NCBI GenBank assembly: GCA_015657535.1
Contig: JADHZB010001758.1
Span: forward strand, 62,001-126,000
Direction of reading: 5' to 3'
Length of the DNA: 64,000 nucleotides
Origin: Nephromyces sp. MM_2019
Taxonomy: Eukaryota; Apicomplexa; Aconoidasida; Nephromycida
Both the position numbers and the translations under genes were made by a program. A model generated the notes under the pieces. The model made no database searches. It had not been told where the DNA came from and saw nothing but the letters and a program-made list of their open reading frames with translations. Positions within the stretch are counted from its first letter, which is position 1; each line of letters begins with the position of its first letter. Below, piece by piece: positions 23,775 to 36,348 of this stretch.

Positions 23775-26700
23775 ATGCCTCCAAAAAAGAAGGATGCTAA
23801 GCAAGAAAAGGGGCAGCAAAAAGCTTTGGAAAAGCAGAAGCAGAAGATTGCTGAAGACAAGACTTTTGGATTGAAGAATAAAAACAAAAGCAAAGCCGTC
23901 CAAAAGTAAGGATTCTAGAGAGACACTGGGGAATAAGACTTAAATTGGAATTGAAAGGGATGAAAAACATAGGGATGCACATCATGACTTGGAATGCTCT
24001 CGATTTAGGTGTTGAAGATGAAGAAGATGGTGGAGGGAATGTTGAATTTGGATTATACTAGTGTGTGAGATGTAAAAAATGAGAAGATTTTGAGTGGGTT
24101 TGGGTTCTTTTTTGGGAGAAATTAGGTGGTAACTCGGGTTAGAGGGGTGAGATTCATCGCTGCTTGTTAATAGAGCTCAGTGAGCAAGCAAATCTGAGCA
24201 AAATTGCCTTGGCTTATTCTCATTATATCAGACAGCAATTTCGCCTTGTTGCTGTGCATCTATGATTGAGCATTTTTGCCTCTCAACGAGCTGCTTTATA
24301 CTACCTAATTGACGTAGTTTTTCTTCTAGTTTAGCGATATTCAACAGGTGTGTGTGGATTGTGATAAAAAATCCTGTCTTGAGATAATGGCTATGCAGGT
24401 TCTTCTTTTGAGTATATATGCACTCACTGCGTTTCTGTGTGTCGATGATTTTGCAGATATATCAAGGGTGTGCAGCAGCAGGCTAAGGGTCCGATCAAAG
24501 GGGGGGAGGCTCAGCTGGCTAAAGCCGCTCAGGCGGAGAAAGAAGAGAAGAAGAGGACTCTACAACAGTCTATGCTTCTTGCTTCTATCTTCAAGGGTAG
24601 CTAATATTTCTGTTCCGTTGTATGCATGATATAATTTAGGGTTTTTTGAATCTTCATCCTTCAAATTGTGATTGATATTATGCGATGCCTATTTTGGTGT
24701 ATTGGATGAATTTTGAATTGCTTTTTTCTGGTTCTTCATTGTTTTTGTGCGTAGAAAAAGATCTTTTATTTCGTGGAAATATCGCGAAATTTGTGGATTT
24801 GTGCGTTGAAAAGAAGCGTCATTGTGTGTCTCTTGCAGTTTTCCATAAAGTTAGAAGCTAGTACTTGATTCAGCACTTATTCTATAGTGCTCATTTTCGA
24901 GCCTTTTGATTTTTCATATTCGATAGAAGTAGCTTTTTCTTACTGGTTAAACATGTTTTTCTCACTTCTCTCACCCTATTCTCTAAGTCTCTTCTCCAAG
25001 AGTTACACACACACACACACACAAACACTCTATACTAACTTTATTACAGGAATTTAGTGAATTTTTTCATGGTTTTTTCCTTATGAGCTACTTGCGGGAT
25101 ATTATAGGTTTTAGATTGACTACGCTTTCTAGCTGTTGCTGGTAACCTAGGGTCACTACCAAACTCCTGCAAGAGAAAGTGTTAATTTGAGCGTGCTGTA
25201 GCATCTGTGTGCTGCTTGATTCTGATTACATTTCTTGTGTAAAATGCTCTTTCATCTCTACCCATCATTGCTGGCTTACTTCTCCTTTTCTTTGATTATT
25301 TTTTTCGCTTTTTTTCTGGCTTTTACGCTTTTTTCTCCAAAGTTTCTGAAGTTTTCATGCTCTTTACTAAGCTTTGAAGAGGTTATTTCTTTACTTTGTT
25401 TTTGAAGTAAAATACTTGAAGATGATTGCATTTTTGTTTGGGAAAAAAAGGCGATCCTAGCTGTACGCACAATATGCTTTAGCAGCATATACCAAACAAT
25501 GTGTAAATATCCACATTAAATCCGCTTTTTTTACTATAAGCAGGGTTGGAAATCGTCGCTAGTTTGAAAATTATACGATTTTTTAGTAGAGTTTCTGGCA
25601 TTTCCTAATGTGTAAACCGACTATTATCAGAGTGGCTTTCTAGTTTGTTGTGTGTGTGTGTGTGTGTGTGTGTTTTTTTTTTTTTTTTAAACTTTTTCGT
25701 CAGAAAAAGATAGCATACTGTCAACTACGGTGAAGAAAATGAACGAAATTTAGTGTTAATTAGCATTTTTCTAGTTTATTGCATGGGTATCTGTGGTTTT
25801 GTTAGGCTCTGAGAACATTAAGAAGATAGTTGAACCTGTTAAAGTAGCTTATGACCCAAAGGCTTCGAAGCTCGAGCAGAAGATCAATCTGTATGAAGAC
25901 CCTAGGGACAAGAAGAACTTAGATGGTGAGGATGCTCTTTAGGGGGTTTCGGCTTTTCATGGTGAAGACAAATTTTGTGTGTGTGTGCGTGTGTGTGTGC
26001 GTGTGTGTGTGCGTGTGTGTGTGAGTGTTTGCTGCTTTTTTGCTCTACTCTGGTTTTTCCCTGTTTAAGAGCTTGTGTTTCATCCACACACACACACACA
26101 TGTGACTTTTTTGTTACAAATTTTGAGCGTATCTCCTGGAAAGATGCCTTGATGATTTGATCTGCTTGGAAGCACACCAAATTTTTTATATCGTAGCCTC
26201 TTCTGAATTATGTAAGAGGCTACTTTAGCAATGTGAGATCTGCGTATATCTTCTTGTCACTCTTTCAAAAACTTGGATTTTGATGTTTTTTCGCTGCTGC
26301 AGAAACTTGTGAAAATATTGTGGGTTTCGAAGTAATTTTTTCTTTTTAATTTTCTTCACTTTTTATCTTTTGTTTCTTCAATTTTTCTTCCACGAATCAG
26401 GATATAATGCAGATGCCAATCGCACGAGCATTGTTTGCAAATTTTTTCTTGAAGCTGTAGAGAAGAAGGTAATGTACATACACCCTGAGGAAAACAAGAT
26501 TTTTTTTTGGCGGAAGTTATGTGTAGAGTTTTTAATTTTTCAGTAAATAAACTCTCTATTATGATAGTCCTTCGCTTAATCTTTGAAGTTAATGACTGTT
26601 TAATATTGTACTTCAGAGAATCCAAGCGTTTCTGCTATTTCAACTAGGGATGTTGTTTTTCGTTCTTCAACGATGTCGTAGCTACTTCTTCCTTGGTTTT

Positions 26701-29700
26701 TTCATCCCGTGGGAATTTTAAGTTGCATATTTCTACTTTTTTATCTCGATTTTGGTGCTTTTTCATATTTCTGCACTTACAGCCACTTTAGTTGATATCT
26801 CAAGCTCCTCTTGCTTTGTGTGCTGGCGACATTTTCAGCTGACACTCAAACAAGTTTTTTTTTTCGAGTTTTTCAATATGTTTGAATAATATCAATGAAT
26901 CTCACCATCAGAGAAGAATTTGTGGAAAAAAATGTCTTCTTAAACGAAGAATTTAAGCTTTTATTGCTATTCTAGAGAATTGTATGAGAAATGCCTTTAA
27001 ATTCAGGTTTTTCCCTACTTTTTCGCCTTTGATATTTTCATGTTTTCCACTATGATCTTTCTGCTTCTTCGTTACTAACCCCATTTTTTGTGGCGAATCT
27101 TTTTGCGTTTATTTTCTTGCACACGCACTGCCATTTTACGCAGCAATATGGATGGATGTGGAACTGTCCCAACGGAGATAACTGCCAGTATCGCCATTGT
27201 TTACCCGAAGGTAGTTGCTAGTTGAAGTTACTGAGTTTGCTGGTTGAATGAACGACTTTTTGCCGGTTTTTTTTTGCAGATTTTGTCTTCACTTTATGCG
27301 TGTTCTTTAAAACTTTATTGTTGCGTAAGATACGTCTAAGATGTGTGTGTGAGTGTGTGTGTGTGTGAGTGTGTGTGAGTGTGTGTGAGTGTGTGTGTGT
27401 GAGCTTCTGTTTTCCGCTGTTTTTTTTAATTTCGCCTATTTCTGCTTCTTTGCTATTACTGATATCTTTAAGAGGTGTGTGCGTGAGTTTTTCCCTGTTT
27501 ATTTTTATACTTTGCGAATAAAGGTAAAATTGATGATATTGCTAGTATTTTCGAAATGATTGATTATTCATCTTCATAAATTAATGAACTTTTTGTGAAT
27601 TGCTTAGTTATGAGTTGTTGTAGTTCTCAATTTGATTGAGCATGTGGTGAGAAAATTTATTCAAACTACTGAGCTTTTACTGCTGAGAAATTGACTGAGA
27701 AAAAATCTTTTTCCACTGTCTATTTACTGGTGAAGATACGCCTGTTAGCCGGTGTGTTGTTGAAGCAGAAATGAAGAAGTTTTTGTTTACCTTCGCTTTG
27801 TGTGTGTTGCTTTTTCGAGTGATGCGGGTGGTATCAAGTCTAGCGAAAGAGTTTGTCGGCAGCAGAGATGCAGTGTAAAGAGTGTACGTGCTGCGATGAT
27901 TGATGTGTGTTGCTAGATACTTATGAGAAGAAGCTATTGGATAACTCGTGTAATTTATTATTTTTTGCTAGTATTTTTGATGATAATTGCTGTTCTCTTA
28001 TATAGAATAAGAGAGGTTATCTAGGGAGGCTTTCTAAGATGCTAGTTAGTTTATGAGTTTAGCAGCTTGGTTTTAGATGTTTGAAGCTTGAATTGCTAGT
28101 TAAATGCAGATTCTATAGAAGATATCTTATGTGTGTAAAAGAAGAATTTCATCATTTTTTCACGCTTTTAGACTAGTGCACAGCATCTCTCATTTCTAGC
28201 CTTTTTTCATGCATTTAATGAGAGGATAGTATTTCTTTGAAATTACTTTTTCCTGCTCTCTGATTATATCAAGTTTAACTTGATTATTGATTTGAGGGTA
28301 CTAGGCTAGTCTGGTTATCAATAGGCGTATCAAAATGCTCTCACTATACCTTATCGTAACACTGTTGCTAAACCTTATCAAAAACGCATTTATTTCTTGA
28401 ATTTTTTCAAGCTGGCCTAAATTCCCTGTGTGTGTTGCAGTATTTAAGTGCAAGCTCTGGTCTTATTTGATCACAAACATTGCTGGATAGCTTGTAAGAA
28501 GTTCTATGTTTGTTTGGGCTTCCTACATACCATTTTTTTATAGCTTTTTTCAGCGTGTCAGACATTGCTGAATCGTCGATGCAACGCATATCCTTTTCTA
28601 CTTCTTCATAAAAGTGTATTCTCTTCCATCTCTTTTTCATCGCTTTTTTTTTCTGCTTTTTACGCGTTGAGATCTTCCTAATATGGTGCGAAGAGGTAAT
28701 GCTTAGTGGATTTTATACTTTTTGAGATAGTGCTTGAATTCCTCCTTCCATTCGCATTGAAGATGGTAGAAATATCAAATCTTTCATAAATTTGGGAAAT
28801 TATGCTTTTTTTTGTTGAAAAAGGGCGTAAAAGTGATGAAATAGGGATTTTTCACGTGAAAATTTGATTTTTTCACTTTAGGATACATCTTGAAGGATGA
28901 TGCAGATGAAAGTGATGATGAAGAGAAAGAAGAGACAATTGAGGACGTTATAGAAAAAGAGGTAAACCATTTTAATCATGTTGATGTTTTGAAAAAAAGG
29001 TATTAAAATGATAAAAGAACCTGCTTATGTTACTGGCAAAAAGTATTTCTTCATTTTTGCTTGATTTTTAGCGCTTTTTGTATGCTGTGATTGTTATGTA
29101 GGATTTCTTCCTGCAGAAATCGCATTTTTGCTGATATTGTTTTGTTGTTTTTGCATAAAAATTTTATTTTTCGGAGAAAGAAAAAAATAGAGTAAAAAGT
29201 ATCAGTGATTCTCAGCATATCTGTGATGCTTTTAGGTGATGCTGAAGAATTTTTCTGCTTTAAAAAACACACAAATATGTAGCGCTTTTAGGTTTGTTTG
29301 AGAAGATTTAAGAAAAAACAGAGCAAGTGCAAAAAGGCACTGTTTTTGTCTGTTTTTACTTTTGCAGCTTCTCATTCTTTTCATTGTAATAATATTCATG
29401 CAGTGAACTTCATTTCCCATTTATTTTCACCGCTTTTGTTCGTCTCTAAACACTCATCCTCATCAATTAATCACTGCAAAAGCTTAAGTTAGCCTTTTTA
29501 TCCCAAATGCTCGTTTTTTCCATACACTTTTAACGTCTTCATTTACACTTTTTTAATATTTTTCTCTTTTTAAGCGCTCCCTATTGAGTAGTGGTGGAAC
29601 TCCGGTGACTCTCGAGTCTTTTACGGCATGGAGGAAGCGAAAGGAGGAAGCTCGATTGCAGGCGGTACGCATGAATGCTAGGCTATTCCAAATTAAGATT

Positions 29701-32700
29701 TTTTGCCTCGTTTTCTCAGCGTTGAGAATGAGATCAAAACTCACTCCAAATTCCTGGAAAAATCGTCCAAAATGACTTCTCGTACTTTACTAAAAGATGC
29801 TTTAGTCGACTTAATAATACCATGGTGTCTTAAAATTGCCAATAAACACACACTTGGCTTTAAATTTTCAAAATTCTCGAGTCTTCTAACGATTTATGCT
29901 GATAGAGGATACATTTATGCTTATATTCTCTTTTTTTTTGTAGTTTCATGTTTAATTCTTGTTGGTATAACCTAAAATTCAGTGTTTCTGCAGCCTGAAT
30001 ATATGTGATGGCAGGATTCCATGCTTTGCAGCACTAGTTCAGTGTTTTTGTGAGGGCTGGTCTTAGAAAAGTGAAGATTAGGACATTCGTGTAGAACTGC
30101 AGTTATTAGTAGCATAAAATCTCCCCGAAAGCAGCTTCAGTTATTAGTAGCATAAAATCTCCCCGAAAGCAGCTTCAGTTATTAGTAGCATAAAATCTCC
30201 CCGAAAGCAGCTTCANNNNNNNNNNNNNNNNNNNNNNNNNNNNNNNNNNNNNNNNNNNNNNNNNNNNNNNNNNNNNNNNNNNNNNNNNNNNNNNNNNNNN
30301 NNNNNNNNNNNNNNNNNNNNNNNNNNNNNNNNNNNNNNNNNNNNNNNNNNNNNNNNNNNNNNNNNNNNNNNNNNNNNNNNNNNNNNNNNTAGCATAAAAT
30401 CTCCCCGAAAGCAGCTTCAGTTATTAGTAGCATAAAATCTCCCCGAAAGCAGCTTCATAAAGTAGGACTTGGGTCTTTAGGTGTTTAGGGATATCTATCA
30501 TTTTCCTGGGAGGTAGGTTGCTAACTCCTCCAGTAAACTTTCGATTCCCTTGCCTTTTAGTGTATGTGTGTGTGTATGTTTTATCATGATACGGCATAGA
30601 AGTGATTGAATTTTTTTTACTCTCAGTGTATTTGCTGTAGAATTCTCCCTTTTGCAGAGTCTATAGTTGCTGATTTGGTTTATAGTTTATTGGAATTACC
30701 TCGCCTATTTGGCGATGCTATTCTCATAAAACTACAATTGAAGATTCTGCTGTTTGCTTTAATATTTCGCTATTGTTCTGTAGTTGCACAGCTAATTATC
30801 TGCTAAAAGCATCAAATTTTTCAGGTGGAAGAAGCTCGATTATCTGAAGCTAAGCGTACTGGAACGAAGGGGCTGCATGTGCTTTCTGGCAAGGACTTGT
30901 TTACCTATGATCCTAGGTGTGTGTTTGAATCTTTAAAAGGATTATTGTGTGTTATCCGTTGTGTGTTGCTTTTTCTGTATATCCCAGTGCTATAGTATGA
31001 TAGTTGTTGCGTGTGTGTTGCATTTGCTTTATATCTCAACTATATTTCACTAGCTCTTGTTGTTCTTAGGACTGTGTTTTGTTTGGGTATGACTATACTG
31101 TGTTGGATGTGTGTGTGTGTGTGTGTGTGTGTGTACAATGAGATAATTTTTTTTTGGCAATGCAATGAAGGGAAATTAGCTGCAATATAACGTCTTCTTC
31201 AGTTGTTTATACATGTTTTCTCAGAGAATAAAGAATTTAGTGTGTTGTAGATACCTTAGGCTTTTGAAGTTTAAAGTGTTTTTCTCTGGTAAATGGTAGT
31301 AAGTATAAAGTGTGTGCAAAAATATAATTATAAAGAAGTTTTTCAACATTTGCTCACAGAAACTCAAATTATTGGACTGGTATATTTGGTGTGTGTTTAT
31401 AAGTTTATTATCTGCTGAAATCATCTTCAACTTGTTCTAAATCAGTTTGCATATATTTAAGCTAAATTTTTCAAAATCTTTTTATTTCACACTCATTTGA
31501 AGTTAACATGATAAAGAGAGAAAGTATCTACACGTGTGTGTGCATTGCTTAAGTATGGCAGAATTATATGATTTTTTGCTTTGGTTTGGCATTTAAAAGA
31601 GTTAAAGCGAAGATTTTCTACTTTTATTACTCTTCTAGAGCTAGGCCTTTTGGTCACAGCATTTCATGTTTAGTGAAAGCAAATTACTACTCTGAAGATG
31701 AAATAGGAATAAGATAAAGCGTGTGTGTAAGAGGTTTTGTTTGCTTGATTGCTGTGTGTTGATTGTGTGGATGAATGCATCTCACCTATGCTACAACTCT
31801 TTTCTATTCTTTGGCTTAGTTTTGCATCTTACAAAACATTCTTTTCTACTTACTCACAGCCTCTTTGTGGATGATGAGGGAGCTGCAGGAAACAAGGATT
31901 ACGAAGAAGAGGAAGGTTTTTGGGAAGCAGAAATTGCTAGGAACCAGAAAACTATTGACGATGCCAACCGTGAAGCTCTGGAGAGTAAGTTGTCATCAGT
32001 TGATTTTTAAGTCGAATTTCTGCCTGTTTTTGATATTGTGTGTGTCTATAGCTTACCTCTAGTTGATATATCCTTGTTTAGCTCAAAGAGAGGAGTAACT
32101 TAGATGTGTGTGTGTGTGTGTGTGTGTATTCTTAGATTTCAAGTTGCTTACTGCTGTGTATATGAAAAAGTTTACATATTAGGTAATGGAGTAAGCAATC
32201 CTCCCCCTTCCACCATTTTAGATAAAATTTGCAGGAAAAGTATTTATGTTTTTGATTATACTAACATTAAAATAATCTAGCATATAGATAAAGTATACAT
32301 CTCCTGGATATGCCTCCCTTAGAAGAGGGGTTTCTTTAATAAGAGATAGATATATATATATATATCTCTTATTGAGAGAGAGAGAGAGAGAGATTGCTCT
32401 ATATGAGCATTTGCTTGTTTTTATAAATCCTTCTTTACTTCAATGGCAATCACCAAAAATGCACATCACAAGGATACTAAACGCTGCACAGACGCACACA
32501 TACTCCATCTCAAAATCAACCGCTAATCCCACATATTAATTGAATGACACACACACACGCGAATACACGATGCATCATACGAATGAGACCAAAAAAACAC
32601 GCAAATACGCACACACACATACGCACAACCACATTTTTTCGAAAGAAAATCTTTTTAGCACTCTTTTAAGGGGACAATCTCCAGTTTATCTGAGTTATAC

Positions 32701-35287
32701 ACTCTGAATTGCTAGTAAAATCCCGAGCTAATGCAGGCAGCTTTCTTCTTCATTGGGATTTGCAGTAGCTTTCTCTTTTTGGTATGCTGAAACAACTTTA
32801 AGCTAATCAAATGCGATAAAATTCGCGTTTTTCTTTGTGAAAAGTCTGATTTTCACCTTTTTTCTCTGCTTTTCAAGTATCTTCCCAAAGAGACATCACA
32901 TATTAACCCTAGACTTTGTTTATTTGAATAAGTATTCATACTACTTGTAGAACGAGGTGCTGAGTCTAATGAAGATGAAAGTGAATCGGAAGAAAAAGGT
33001 ACTTGCAAAGAAGAGGAAACAGAAATAGAAAATAGCGAGGAATCTGAGAAGAATAGAGCTGATACAACAGCGGGCAGCGCTCCGATAACTCAGGATGATG
33101 CCATTGCTAGGAAAGATACTAAAGACGGTATTTTTCCTTTTTTTCTGGAGACAATTGAAGTGATTCATCCACCGTGTTTTTAGAGGCAGTTACGATGATT
33201 TTAAACATCTAAAACGTACATTTTTTATGAAAATTGATTGAATTTACGTATTTTTGGTGATAAAAATAGCCGGGGATTTGCTTCAATCTTTTGTGTGAGG
33301 TTGATTGATGATTATGAGATTGTTTGTAGTTTTATCGCTGCAGAGGGTGTTTATGAAACATAGCGCCCTATTAGAGTATATGGAGGGAAGATTGGGGATG
33401 TTGAAACTGCTACTACTGCTACCAGGAAGGGTAGGAATAATAAGCCCCCTTCTTATGTGGGGGGGTATCATAAGCTTTTCTACCCTGTTCTAAGCTTGTC
33501 AGGGTGGCTATATAGCATGCTCAAGCAAGATGATGGTTTTTTATTGGAATTTCATCGATTGAAGTAGCCTTTTTAAGGTTTAGTAGTTTAGCATTATTTG
33601 GTGATGACGCGCGAGCACACACACTCAAAATTATTTGGTCATTACACAGACAAAGACACACACATACACACCTTAATCGCTCATTACTCCCTTTTAAAAG
33701 TGACTTTCAGTATATCCAATTGCGAACCATCTCCATTGACTAAACGCGCATCTATAGAGGCTACTAGCTGGATGCATAGGCAGAAGATATCTTTGCGTAT
33801 ACCAGGCTATTTATTGGATGAAAAAGTTTTCTTATTTTTCCATTATAATCATAATGTATATACATCTCGCAATTTTTTATATGTAAGATCATCTTCATTT
33901 CAGATGAAGCTGACGATTTCTCTGCGAGTTCATTGAAGAGGATGCCAGCAGAAGATGATGAAGATTGCCTTGATGAACCGAGGCAGGCTGTACCTATAAG
34001 GAAGCATATTTTTGCGGAGGAAGATATACCGGTAAGCCTTTTTTGGCAATAATGGGCGCCTGAATTGACAAGTAGCAATGATTCTAGTAGTGCGTGGTAT
34101 TCAATGGGTTGTGTGTTACCACTATGGCATTTTTATAGGCAGTTTGAATGGTTAACTGATCTGAGGATCTTCTTTCATCAAGCTCCGTAATATCAAGTGT
34201 GCAAAAGGAGCACACACGCATTTGTTAAACTGAGCCTTGGCACTCTATGGCTTGGATTGCTCATATTTGATTCTCCCTCTTTTTTTTTTTTTTTTACATT
34301 TAAAGGCATTATATACTGCTTTGTATGAATTTACTTTATACAAGTCTACTGAATCAAATGGATTTCTATTAGTTTTTGCAAGTGAACATATTAAAATATA
34401 TTGAAAACTGGATAGGTTGATAGAATAGGTGCTCGAATGTAGTGAATTTTCTTGTGTGCTACGCGGTTTTACCCGTCAGCAGAGTTGCTTTCTCCTGAAA
34501 CTCTCATCAAATACTCGTCAAACTATCCTACCTCTTTTGCTTCTTCGTTTATTTCTGTGAATTTATCGAAAATTCACAATTTTGCAACAGAGTCTGTAAT
34601 ATAATATCTTCTATTGCATGTTTTCTTTCAATTTTATTCTTAATATCCAGCCGGAAAACGGATTCTATTTTTATGCTTGAAGAATTTAATCAAAATGCTG
34701 GAGCATGTGAAATTTGTATTGACTACTGTACTAACTACTTTTCAAAATATAATTAGCGTAATGATGAATTGTAGAATAGGATCTAACAGAGCTCTCTTAG
34801 GCGTATGTTATAGTATTATCTCTCGGGCTCATAGAGCTATAACATTTTCACGATTTATCCCATTTCTAATTGAATCGTTTTATATTTGTAAGAACGCAAA
34901 CTTTGTCAGCCTTTTTCCCAATTATTGCTGAATTTAATATCTTGTTAGTTGCAGATATATGTGAACAGAAATGGCAGGTTTATGACTATGTTATATTTAG
35001 TGTGTGTGGATAAAAATATGAAGAGAAGTCGTATTTTTCTACCCTCTATATTTTCTATACAATTTTATACCACATTCTGGGAGATGGAAACATTTGGCAT
35101 CATAAACTGATAAAATATTTTTTCATATGGAAAAGAGATTAATAAATTGACCAGCCCATATCTCCCCTTGGAAATTCTCCTGCATAATAAATTCATGCTA
35201 TCGATAGCATTGCATGTGATCATACTAAATTTTTCTCTGACGCTCGATTGTGTATAGGATGATTTTCTGGATACTCTGGAAGATTAG
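23775..35287 (+). CDS. ZC3H15: ZC3H15/DFRP1 (Tma46) homologue, 12 exons, complete
   Basis: DRG-family-regulatory protein 1: in other eukaryotes it binds and stabilises the GTPase DRG1 and associates with translating ribosomes. Exons: 23775-23905, 24457-24596, 25806-25925, 26401-26468, 27144-27210, 28882-28961, 29575-29664, 30825-30916, 31860-31984, 32951-33127, 33904-34031, 35258-35287. All junctions are GT-AG and all phases agree, giving 415 residues. The N-terminus MPPKKKDAKQ is lysine-rich. A CCCH finger C143-x17-C-x5-C-x3-H171 spans exons 4 and 5 (includes KKQYGWMWNCP). The DFRP region follows (TLESFTAWRKRKEEARL; LSGKDLFTYDPSLFVDDE), and the tail is acidic, ending DDFLDTLED. Animal and fungal members have two fingers. 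Here exon 3 reads YDPKASKLEQKINLYEDPRD continuously, with the first finger absent. Introns hold many GT/CA microsatellites and a 38-base minisatellite with a gap. Confidence 0.92.
25649..25688. repeat. (TG)n followed by poly-T in intron 2
   Basis: About 12 TG dinucleotides run directly into 16-17 T residues, about 120 bases before the exon 3 acceptor of ZC3H15. Confidence 0.9.
25975..26027. repeat. GTGTGTGC-type microsatellite in intron 3
   Basis: GT repeats interrupted every 8-10 bases by GC, starting about 50 bases downstream of the exon 3 donor of ZC3H15. A short CA tract of opposite polarity lies at 26084-26099. Confidence 0.85.
27341..27402. repeat. GTGTGTGA-type microsatellite in intron 5
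   Basis: GT repeats with a GA interruption about every 10 bases, in the ZC3H15 intron between 27210 and 28882. Confidence 0.85.
30101..30456. repeat. 38-bp minisatellite with assembly gap, intron 7
   Basis: Perfect copies of a 38-base unit (core AGCATAAAATCTCCCCGAAA) begin at 30111, 30149, 30187, 30391 and 30429. The units are contiguous with no spacers, so this is not a CRISPR array. A run of N at 30216-30389 replaces part of it. The distance of 204 bases across the gap is not a multiple of 38, so the N length is approximate. Lies in the ZC3H15 intron 29665-30824. Confidence 0.9.
30216..30389. other. assembly gap (174 N)
   Basis: Unresolved sequence entirely inside the 38-base tandem repeat. 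Copy number in the genome is therefore unknown. Confidence 0.95.
31109..31134. repeat. (GT)n microsatellite, intron 8
   Basis: Thirteen uninterrupted GT units in the ZC3H15 intron between 30916 and 31860. A similar (GT)n tract lies at 32106-32128 in the next intron. Confidence 0.9.
32346..32393. repeat. compound (AT)n and (GA)n repeat, intron 9
   Basis: TAGATATATATATATATAT followed by CTCTTATT and (GA)9 in the ZC3H15 intron 31985-32950. CA-rich patches follow at 32540-32630. Confidence 0.85.
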
Positions 35288-36348
35288 GTGCCATTAAAGC
35301 TCTCTCGGCTGCTAATTATTTTGGTTTTCGTACCACCTCTCTCCTTTATTATATATCCTTAAAAGCAGCCACTATTAATGTGAAAGCTTTGCCTGATGCT
35401 GTGCCGCCAGCTTACGCTGTTTTGTGCGCGTCCACTATAGATTTATATCTTCTCAAATTCACCTTTTAATCTTTGATGTTTTTAAAGCCTGGCCTGCTCG
35501 TGCTCTGTATCGGTAGCTGCAAGTATCTCAATTTTTTGTTGGCTGCGCTAATCTCTCCATCAGAAAAACATTCTTTATGTGCATGTTTTTTGCACGCTCC
35601 ACCTTGCCAAGATTGCTTGCATGTCTACGGTGTATGTACACCTGAATTTACTTCAGAAGATGATGCCAAAAGAGCGAATTGCCTTTCCTGGCTGATTTTG
35701 TTGCTCTGGTCTCTTTGGGGGTGCACGCTGCCTATATAGCAGGAAAATCTTGCAATATGACGTTTTCAATAATGATGAGGTTTATGAGCCTGCCGTTAGT
35801 TTGGATGGTAGTCTGCCTCTTGTTTTTGGTTTGCCAATTTTTCTTGAACGCTTTTATCTATCAGGTTTTGATTGAGGATTGACTTTTTCCGTTTACCTTG
35901 TTTTTGATATTAGCATTGATTCTGCTTCTGCCAAACCGATTCTGAAAACTGCCACAAGCTCACACGATTATTAGGAGTTGTAAGAGAGCATGCGTAATTT
36001 TGGGAGGTATTAGCAGCGGGTGTGTTCAGTGCGTGGGGTAACTCCCCCACTATACTAGTACCAGGATGGCATAATATGTAGAATTTTGCCAAAAAATGTC
36101 AGCCGGAATACAATTTTGCGAAAGAGAATTTCATCGCTTGAACCAGCAACTTTGTATTGTTTTGCTGAATCGCCTCTTTTGCTCTTGACGATATAACAAA
36201 CTACACACTTGCTTTTAAGTTTGATTACTTACTTGCATTCCAGCGTTGTAGACCTGGCTGCTTGCGCATATTCCAGAGTGCCTCTGGCATTTTTTTGTGT
36301 CTTAGGATTTGCTGGTGCGCCGAATGTGCGACTTTGCTGTTTCTTCCA
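35288..36348 (+). CDS. cluster of unassigned exon-like segments
   Basis: Immediately after the ZC3H15 stop several + strand stretches read like protein in different frames: 35282-35470, 35473-35739 (Cys/His-containing), 35743-35875 (after acceptor TATAGCAG, contains QYDVFNNDEVYEPAVSLDGS, ends TGA) and 36244-36348 (acceptor CATTCCAG, donor CCA/GTGAGC, contains YSRVPLAFFCVLGFAGAP). I could not join them in phase. They may be exons of one gene that includes the terminal exon at 37517-37775, or a frameshifted relic. T-rich DNA also favours chance Leu/Phe-rich frames. No family recognised. Confidence 0.22.

Noticed and set aside
25902..26180. 92-codon minus-strand frame rich in HTHA
   Set aside because: Antisense of a GTGTGTGC repeat in a ZC3H15 intron and overlapping exon 3; a repeat artefact.
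30101..30456. CRISPR-like repeat array
   Set aside because: Units of 38 bases are contiguous with no spacers and lie in a eukaryotic intron; it is a minisatellite.
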